This document shows, piece after piece, positions 58,793 through 64,000 of a stretch of DNA of 64,000 nt. The position numbers and the translations under genes are program-made. A model generated the notes under the pieces. That model was not told the origin of the DNA. It made no database searches and saw nothing but the letters and a program-made list of their open reading frames with translations. Within the stretch, counting starts at the first letter, position 1. Each line of letters begins with the position of its first letter. Source of the DNA: Psychrobacter vallis (GTDB lineage Bacteria; Pseudomonadota; Gammaproteobacteria; Pseudomonadales; Moraxellaceae); contig NZ_CAJHBU010000004.1 of assembly GCF_904846715.1 (NCBI RefSeq), forward strand, positions 62,001 to 126,000. The letters run 5' to 3'.

Positions 58793-59842
58793 ATGAATAC
58801 TCAGCCTGTGATCTTTGATGGACATAATGATCTGTTGACCCGCCTTTGGCTGAGTGCAGCAGAAAATCCCGTGCACGATTTTATTTATGGCGCGCTACCG
58901 GGACATTTGGATTTAAAGCGCTGCCGACAAGCGGGTTGGATGGGAGGATTGTTTTCTATTTTCCTGCCACCTTACGCATATGTGAAGAACAATCATCCTG
59001 ACAAATTAGCTAATCCCTCACATTCAGACTTTACTCCCCAAGAAATCGTCGATATTTGCTGTGCGCAATTGGCACTTGCAAAGCAATTACAAGAACGATC
59101 AGACGGTCAGATTCAAATTTGCACTTCTTTAGATCAAATACAAGCTTGCAAGCAGAATCAGCAATTGGCCATCATTCTTCACCTTGAAGGTGCTGAATTT
59201 TTGGCCATTGAGCCAGAATTATTGGATGTGTTTTATGACGCTGGACTCAGAAGTATTGGCCCACTGTGGAATAGAAAAAGTCTTTTTGGTGATGGCTTAA
59301 ATGCACCCTTTCCGCATTCTCCAGATACGGGAGCAGGTCTTACAAGCCAAGGGAAAGACCTCATTCTGAAGTGTCGTGAAAAGCAGATGCTAATCGATGT
59401 GTCTCATATGAATGAACGTGCTTTTTGGGATACGCTAGAGATTATTAATCAACCCGTTGTCGCGACACATTCCAACGCCCATGCTTTGTGTGCGCAAGCG
59501 AGAAACCTGACCGATCGCCAACTGGCTGCTATCAAACAAAGCGGTGGTATGGTTGGTGTGAATTTCGATGTTGCTTTTCTGCGTGCTGATGGGCAACGCA
59601 ACACACAAACATCCCTTGATGTGATTGTCGATCATTTAGATTATCTGATTGACCATTTGGGCGAAGATAATGTTGGTTTTGGCTCTGATTTTGATGGTTG
59701 TCTATTACCTGATGAGTTATCAGATATCAGTCAAATCTCTAGGCTGATTGAGCGGATGCAACAACGACACTTCTCTGATGCGCTTATTGAAAAAATCACG
59801 TCAAAGAATTGGTTCAATGTGCTTGATAAGATATGGCAGTAA
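58793..59842 (+). CDS. M19 membrane-dipeptidase family protein in the pqq operon
   Basis: 349 aa. Renal-dipeptidase fold: FDGHNDLLTRLW (~9-20, HxD metal ligands), LHLEGAEFL (~125-133, bridging Glu), LIDVSHMNERAFW (~205-217), VVATHSNAHALC (~227-238) and VGFGSDFDGC (~295-304). No signal peptide is clear, so it may be cytoplasmic. It begins 2 bases after pqqE and ends at a terminator. By place it may free the Glu-Tyr product from PqqA or digest the leftover peptide; the window has no PqqF-type protease. Confidence 0.88.
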   Translation: MNTQPVIFDGHNDLLTRLWLSAAENPVHDFIYGALPGHLDLKRCRQAGWMGGLFSIFLPPYAYVKNNHPDKLANPSHSDFTPQEIVDICCAQLALAKQLQERSDGQIQICTSLDQIQACKQNQQLAIILHLEGAEFLAIEPELLDVFYDAGLRSIGPLWNRKSLFGDGLNAPFPHSPDTGAGLTSQGKDLILKCREKQMLIDVSHMNERAFWDTLEIINQPVVATHSNAHALCAQARNLTDRQLAAIKQSGGMVGVNFDVAFLRADGQRNTQTSLDVIVDHLDYLIDHLGEDNVGFGSDFDGCLLPDELSDISQISRLIERMQQRHFSDALIEKITSKNWFNVLDKIWQ

Positions 59843-59846
59843 ACCT

Positions 59847-59896
59847 TTTGGCTAATTCACAAGGCAAACAAGCCAAGGAACTAGCCAAATTTTTAT
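59847..59896 (+). terminator. Terminator of the pqq operon
   Basis: TTTGGCTA (59847-59854) and TAGCCAAA (59882-59889) form a stem, followed by T's. A second hairpin (GCATCAAT-TTTT-ATTGATGC, 59903-59922) follows at once, so the stop is likely strong on both strands. Confidence 0.75.
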
Positions 59897-59975
59897 ATCT
59901 AAGCATCAATTTTTATTGATGCCTATTAGGGCATGTTTTTAATTCAATCGATAGTCGTCTGAATGAAGACACGTC

Positions 59976-60569
59976 CTAGTTTCCAGGCATCGAGATATAG
60001 CCCGGCAGTTCCTGAAAGCGCTCCATCCACGTCTTAATGTTACTATACTTATCTATGATGACATTTCCTTCATATGCTACTGAAATATAAGGATAAACGG
60101 CGCAATCGGCAATAGTAGGACGGTTGGCGGCCAACCAATTGTATTTACCAAGGTGATTGTCGATTAATGCTAATGTTTTATGTGCACGCTCTAACGCTTG
60201 AGTTTTATCGATATCCACACCAAATTTCTTAATCAAGCGCGCTGCGCCTGGACCATGTTTTATCTCGTTAGAAGCGACAGACAACCACTGCATCACATCA
60301 GCTTGCAGATGCGCTTCGCTAGGCCACCACGCGCCGCCGCCATATTTATTGGCTAAATATACCAAGATGGCTTGTGAATCTCTTAGCACGATATCCCCAT
60401 CTTCTAAAATGGGTATCTCTCCCCAAGGATTTAATTGGAGCAAGGCCTCTTCTTTATGTTCGCCTTGCAAGAAATCAACAGGCACAATTGTTAAAGGAAT
60501 ATCGATAAATGATGCAAATAGCCTGACTTTATAACAGTTTCCTGACACATCTAAATCATATAGCTTCAT
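59976..60569 (-). CDS. Glutathione S-transferase family protein
   Basis: 197 aa from the ATG at 60569 (GGAG 7 bases ahead); a frame open to 60641 runs inside the next gene. N-terminal thioredoxin-like part: MKLYDLDVSGNCYKVRLFA (~1-19), NPWGEIPILEDGD (~47-59; cis-Pro) and LRDSQAILVYLANKYG (~62-77; Ser for GSH). C-terminal helical part with ANRPTIADCAVYPYI (~150-164). It should conjugate or reduce small molecules with glutathione. It overlaps the VOC gene by 14 bases. Confidence 0.88.
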   Translation of the reverse strand: MKLYDLDVSGNCYKVRLFASFIDIPLTIVPVDFLQGEHKEEALLQLNPWGEIPILEDGDIVLRDSQAILVYLANKYGGGAWWPSEAHLQADVMQWLSVASNEIKHGPGAARLIKKFGVDIDKTQALERAHKTLALIDNHLGKYNWLAANRPTIADCAVYPYISVAYEGNVIIDKYSNIKTWMERFQELPGYISMPGN

Positions 60570-61002
60570 GGTTTGTCTCCTCAGACAGTAGTTGATTGAA
60601 TTCGAGCACATTGCCATCTGGATCACGGATGAATAAAGCAATTCTTCTCGGACCTAGGTTCTTAGGTCCCTCTGTTATCTCTATCCCTTCTCTAAATAGC
60701 CAGTTTTGAAACTCCTTTATATCCTGAATAATGAATGCAGGATGGGTGATACCTGGTCTTTTAATCATTTCATCAAGTAGAAGGTTCTTTCGATCTTTTA
60801 TCTTTGCGCCATTGAAGATTAGATTAATCCGCACACCAGCTGGCGTGACCATTTCATTGGCCTCACCTTCAGGTATGCGATAGGTTTCTCTGAATCCAAG
60901 ACGCTCATAAAACGTAATCGCTTCTTGCCTATCACTGACTCTAATACCAACGTGATCGTAGGCAAGCGCACTCTGTGAATTTGCTTCAGATGAGGTGCTC
61001 AT
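60556..61002 (-). CDS. VOC-fold (glyoxalase/dioxygenase-like) protein
   Basis: 148 aa from the ATG at 61002; an earlier start at 61092 lies within the divergent promoter and is unlikely. A VOC domain: AYDHVGIRVSDRQEAITFYE (~14-33, metal-binding His), FNGAKIKDRKN, ITHPAFIIQDIKEFQNWL and RIALFIRDPDGNVLEFNQL (described only, with Glu ligand). Paired with a GST, it may detoxify aldehydes such as methylglyoxal. The pair diverges from a lysR-type gene, which probably controls them. Confidence 0.85.
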   Translation of the reverse strand: MSTSSEANSQSALAYDHVGIRVSDRQEAITFYERLGFRETYRIPEGEANEMVTPAGVRINLIFNGAKIKDRKNLLLDEMIKRPGITHPAFIIQDIKEFQNWLFREGIEITEGPKNLGPRRIALFIRDPDGNVLEFNQLLSEETNHEAI

Positions 61003-61106
61003 AAGGTATGTCCCATATTTATTTTGACATGACCAGTATGTCACTTTGCCATTTAAAAGATAATACGGTAAATTTGGTAATGATATTTTCAATAAATGAG
61101 ATAATT

Positions 61107-62024
61107 ATGGATCGATTACAAGCAATGTCTATGTTAATCAAAGTAGCAGAGGTTGGCAGTTTTTCTGCTGCGAGCAAAATTTTGAATGTACCGTTGCCAA
61201 CCTTAAGTAGAAAGGTATCTGACCTTGAAAACCAACTTGGCGTGCGTCTGTTGCACAGAACCACTAGAAAACTATCTTTAACAGATTCTGGTTACGACTA
61301 TATAGAGGCTTGTAAAAAGATACTGGAGCAGGTTGAAGAGGCAGAAAGTAAGGCAAAAGGAGAGTATTCGGAGCCAAGAGGCGATTTAGTAATAACTGCG
61401 CCTGTTATGTTTGGCAGATTGTACGTGCTGCCCATCATTATTGAGTTTTTATCTTTGTACTCAAGTATCAACGTGCAACTCTTATTATCGGATAAAAATA
61501 TCAATCTCTTCGAAGATGACGTAGATATGGCGATTAGAATAGGCAAGTTGCCGGATAGTACAATGATAGCGACTCAAGTAGGAAGTATGCGAATCGTGAC
61601 TTGTGCCAGCCAACAGTTTTTGGCGGAACATCGTAAAGTTGAATCACCTAATGATTTAACTCGGCTCTCTTGCATCTCATTAAATACTGCAATGACCATT
61701 CCTTATTGGCGCTACAACCTTCCTGATTCTGGGTTAACAACTCATATAGATATTGTACCCAGACTGACGGTTAATGATAGTGATTCCGCGGTTAAAGCTG
61801 CGATAAATGGTGTGGGCATCACTCAACAATTACATTACCAAGTGAAAGGTGCTATAGACAAAGATGATCTTAAAATCATACTAAATGAATTTGAACCTGA
61901 TGAAATCCCCGTACATTTGCTTCATAAGACACGTAAATACTCACCACAAAAAATAAAAGTTTTTTTAGAATTTATATCACCGAAACTAAAAAATAGCCTG
62001 TCTGTTCTCTCAATGTCTAACTAA
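61107..62024 (+). CDS. LysR-family transcriptional regulator
   Basis: 305 aa from the ATG at 61107; a longer frame to 61008 has no site. Winged HTH at ~1-60: MDRLQAMSMLIKVAEVGSFS, KILNVPLPTLSRKVSDLENQLGVRLLHRTTRKLSLTDSG (described only). The substrate-binding part follows with VDMAIRIG and ISLNTAMTIPYWRYNL. It resembles the CrgA-type LysR group (FxIRI-like). It reads away from the VOC-GST pair with ~105 bases between the starts, the usual place for its operator. Confidence 0.9.
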   Translation: MDRLQAMSMLIKVAEVGSFSAASKILNVPLPTLSRKVSDLENQLGVRLLHRTTRKLSLTDSGYDYIEACKKILEQVEEAESKAKGEYSEPRGDLVITAPVMFGRLYVLPIIIEFLSLYSSINVQLLLSDKNINLFEDDVDMAIRIGKLPDSTMIATQVGSMRIVTCASQQFLAEHRKVESPNDLTRLSCISLNTAMTIPYWRYNLPDSGLTTHIDIVPRLTVNDSDSAVKAAINGVGITQQLHYQVKGAIDKDDLKIILNEFEPDEIPVHLLHKTRKYSPQKIKVFLEFISPKLKNSLSVLSMSN

Positions 62025-62090
62025 TCCTTCAGTTTTGCGGTAATGATTGCTTAATATAAAATCACTACGCTTAATGGCCACTTAAACACA

Positions 62091-62130
62091 AAAAATCACC
62101 CTGACTGTTTAAGCGAGAGTGATTTTCTAT
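62091..62130. terminator. Two-way terminator between lysR-type and ADH-like genes
   Basis: AAAATCAC (62092-62099) and GTGATTTT (62119-62126) pair with A and T runs outside. The two flanking genes converge here, so it probably serves both. Confidence 0.65.
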
Positions 62131-62167
62131 TTTGGTTTTAGAACTATACTTCATAAAGCTAGAAGTT

Positions 62168-63217
62168 TTAAGTAGGCCAGCCTTCTAAGACAATCTTGCC
62201 ATGCGCTTGCTGGTTTTCTAGCATGTGGTGCGCAATACGCACATGCTCAGCCGTGATTGTGCCAAGATGATACGCAACTGTGGTTTTAATCACGCCAGCA
62301 TCAATCATTTTTGCGACATCCGTCAACAAACGATGCTGTTCAATCATATCTGGTGTATGGAACATAGAACGCGTAAACATAAATTCCCAGTGCAGGCTTA
62401 AGCACTTAGTTTTAAGAAGATTGGCATCTAATGATTTTGGATCATCAATGAGTCCAAGTTTACCTTGTGGCTTCAAGCATTTAATGATTTCTTCATAATG
62501 ATCTTCGGTATTATTGAGACTGATCACGTAATCTACTTCAGTGATGCCTGTCTTTTGTAGCTCACCATGCAATGGATTGTGATGATTAATGACATGATCT
62601 GCGCCCAAATCCTTCAACCACTGCACGCTCTCTTCTCTTGAAGCTGTGCCGATAATCGTGGCAGAGGTTCGTTTTTTTAATAACTGAGTTAATATTGAAC
62701 CCACCCCACCTGCCGCGCCAATCACCAATACTGAGACATCATTAGCGCTCTCACCTAATGAGCTATCAGAGACAGGCACTTGTAAACGATCAAACAACAT
62801 CTCCCAAGCGGTGATGGTCGTCAATGGTAGTGCAGCTGCTTCAGCAAAAGACAACGATGCTGGCATACGCCCAACGATACGCTCATCAACCAGCTGATAC
62901 TCAGCGTTGCTACCTGAACGGGTTAAATCACCTGCATAATAGACCTTATCTCCTACTGAAAATAGGCTGACCTCTTCGCCAACTTCTGTCACGATACCAG
63001 CAGCATCCCAACCAATGACCGCATACTCACCCTCTGGTGCGGGACGCGATTGACGGATTTTATAATCGACCGGATTGACGGATATTGCTTTCACTTCTAC
63101 CAGAATGTCATGACCTGAGGCAGTCGGTTTATCAAGAGTAATGTCTTGTAAGGCGTGCTCATTATCGATGGCGAGATTGTCTTTATAACCAATGGCTTTT
63201 ATTGTTTGAGGCTGCAT
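62168..63217 (-). CDS. Zinc-type alcohol dehydrogenase / quinone oxidoreductase-like protein
   Basis: 349 aa. Medium-chain dehydrogenase fold: ISVNPVDYKIRQSRP (~45-59), AVIGWDAAGIVTEVG (~66-80), a Rossmann motif VLVIGAAGGVGSILTQLLK (~165-183), and LGADHVINHHNPL (~209-221). The usual catalytic-zinc Cys-His are replaced, as in quinone oxidoreductases, so NADPH-dependent reduction of enones or quinones is likelier than alcohol oxidation. AGGAATAAAAA precedes the ATG. It stands alone, downstream of the OYE-type gene. Confidence 0.87.
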   Translation of the reverse strand: MQPQTIKAIGYKDNLAIDNEHALQDITLDKPTASGHDILVEVKAISVNPVDYKIRQSRPAPEGEYAVIGWDAAGIVTEVGEEVSLFSVGDKVYYAGDLTRSGSNAEYQLVDERIVGRMPASLSFAEAAALPLTTITAWEMLFDRLQVPVSDSSLGESANDVSVLVIGAAGGVGSILTQLLKKRTSATIIGTASREESVQWLKDLGADHVINHHNPLHGELQKTGITEVDYVISLNNTEDHYEEIIKCLKPQGKLGLIDDPKSLDANLLKTKCLSLHWEFMFTRSMFHTPDMIEQHRLLTDVAKMIDAGVIKTTVAYHLGTITAEHVRIAHHMLENQQAHGKIVLEGWPT

Positions 63218-63364
63218 TTTTTATTCCTAATAATAAATGGGTTAAATAGAGTCGTGACATGAGCAGTCATTAGGTGCTGTAGAGCATTCGATCATGGCAC
63301 TAACTCCTCGCTTTTATCATTGGGGCTAATCATGAAGGTTCAACACATCCCAAATTTATAAATA

Positions 63365-63392
63365 AAAATAAGGCCTTAGATGACCTTATTTT
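63365..63392 (-). terminator. Terminator after the OYE-type gene
   Basis: AAAATAAGG (63365-63373) and CCTTATTTT (63384-63392) are perfect 9-bp inverse copies with a T-run on both strands. The rest of 63218-63413 holds the promoter region of the dehydrogenase. Confidence 0.7.
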
Positions 63393-63413
63393 GTTTACTA
63401 TTTGCTGTCAAAA

Positions 63414-64000
63414 CTATTCGCCATAGCGAGGATAATCACTATAGCCGAGTTCAGTACCACCGTACATCGTGGCAGGATCTGCCTCATTGAGCGGCCAATT
63501 ATTGGCAATGCGTTCAGGCAAATCGGGATTGGCAATAAAAGGACGCCCAAAAGCAAATAAATCACCATAGCCTTTGGCTAAAACTTTGACTGATTTTTCT
63601 ACTGTATATTTTCCTGCATAAATAATACGGCCTGAAAACTCAGCTCTGACTGCTTGATAAAAAGGCTCTGGTAAATCAGGTGCATTGTCCCAATCGGCCT
63701 CTGCAATGGATAAGTAAGCAATACCTGCTTGTTCGAGTACTTTAATCGCTTCAATATAAGTATGATGAGGATCTGACTCTACCAGTCCTAAGTACACACG
63801 AGTCTCATCCGTACTCGCAAATAAAGGCGCAAAACGCACTCCTAAACGATCCGCACCGACCACCTCACTGACAGCCGCCACCACTTCCTTTAAGAAACGC
63901 AGACGATTGGTTAGTGAACCACCATATTGATCATCACGTGTGTTGCTATGCTCGGAGATAAACTGATTCACCAGATAACCATTGGCACAATGCAACTCTA
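63414..64000 (-). CDS. Old Yellow Enzyme family oxidoreductase, 5' end cut by window edge
   Basis: The C-terminal ~195 residues are in the window; the frame stays open to the edge. ELHCANGYLVNQF and NTRDDQYGGSLTNRLRF are family signatures, followed by GVRFAPLF, YLSIAEADW, IIYAGKYTVEK and FGRPFIANPDLPERI (phosphate-binding of FMN). It is an NADPH-dependent, FMN-bound ene-reductase of the N-ethylmaleimide reductase (NemA) type. Its neighbour is another enone or quinone reductase, so both may serve electrophile stress. Confidence 0.9.
   Translation of the reverse strand, partial: ELHCANGYLVNQFISEHSNTRDDQYGGSLTNRLRFLKEVVAAVSEVVGADRLGVRFAPLFASTDETRVYLGLVESDPHHTYIEAIKVLEQAGIAYLSIAEADWDNAPDLPEPFYQAVRAEFSGRIIYAGKYTVEKSVKVLAKGYGDLFAFGRPFIANPDLPERIANNWPLNEADPATMYGGTELGYSDYPRYGE

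Noticed and set aside
1-64000. CRISPR array or intact tRNA/rRNA genes
   Set aside because: No regular repeat-spacer pattern and no full tRNA cloverleaf sequence was seen; only the two short tRNA-end-like copies.

Overview
The window looks like a Moraxellaceae chromosome, most probably Psychrobacter. This is inferred from the gene content (nar cluster with two NarK types, a pqqABCDE-dipeptidase cluster, ZnuD/AztD-like zinc genes) and from moderate GC with A/T-rich intergenic DNA. No rRNA or intact tRNA gene is visible. There are three blocks: a prophage (1 to about 25.9 kb), a nitrate-respiration and molybdopterin block (about 25.9-50.9 kb), and a zinc-uptake, PQQ and housekeeping block (about 50.9-64 kb).

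Prophage (left end outside the window). Its control region is lambda-like. A RecA-cleavable CI repressor (17846-18571, +) diverges from a Cro-like gene (17467-17712, -) across a promoter with an AATAAAGG/CCTTTATT operator. A second region with the same half-sites precedes a consensus pL-like promoter at 19168-19196. The leftward early operon carries two RHH regulators, a Rha/ANT regulator, O-like and P-like replication genes with iterons inside O, HNH and AP2-type endonucleases, a VRR-NUC nuclease, dNMP kinase, NinB and a Q-like antiterminator. A candidate pR'-tR' pair follows, and then terminase, Gp49-like protein, P22-type portal, scaffold and N4-gp56-type capsid. The rightward operon carries a Sak4-like recombinase, an HNH gene wedged before ssb, SSB, another HNH protein, a DnaQ-like exonuclease and an AlpA/Xis-like gene next to a putative attachment site. 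No integrase is seen.

Nitrate block. It holds nnrS, a DUF1971 gene, narK1-type transporter, narXL, narK2-type transporter, narGHJI, hmp, a His-rich PpiC/NifM-like isomerase, moeA, moaA, moaB, moaD, a hemerythrin gene and hipBA. Together these import nitrate, reduce it at the membrane, sense it through NarXL, make the Mo cofactor and deal with nitric oxide. The block is bounded by two copies of a 14-bp sequence resembling a tRNA 3' end with CCA (25897-25910 and 50847-50860). It may therefore be a genomic island inserted in tandem with the prophage; this is inference.

Right block. A Zur-box-like palindrome precedes a ZnuD-like TonB receptor with His-rich loops and a His-rich AztD-like lipoprotein. 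Next comes pqqA with an attenuator-like hairpin, then pqqBCDE and an M19 dipeptidase. After these lie a GST gene and a VOC gene divergent from a LysR regulator, a zinc-type alcohol dehydrogenase-like gene, and an Old Yellow Enzyme gene cut by the window edge.
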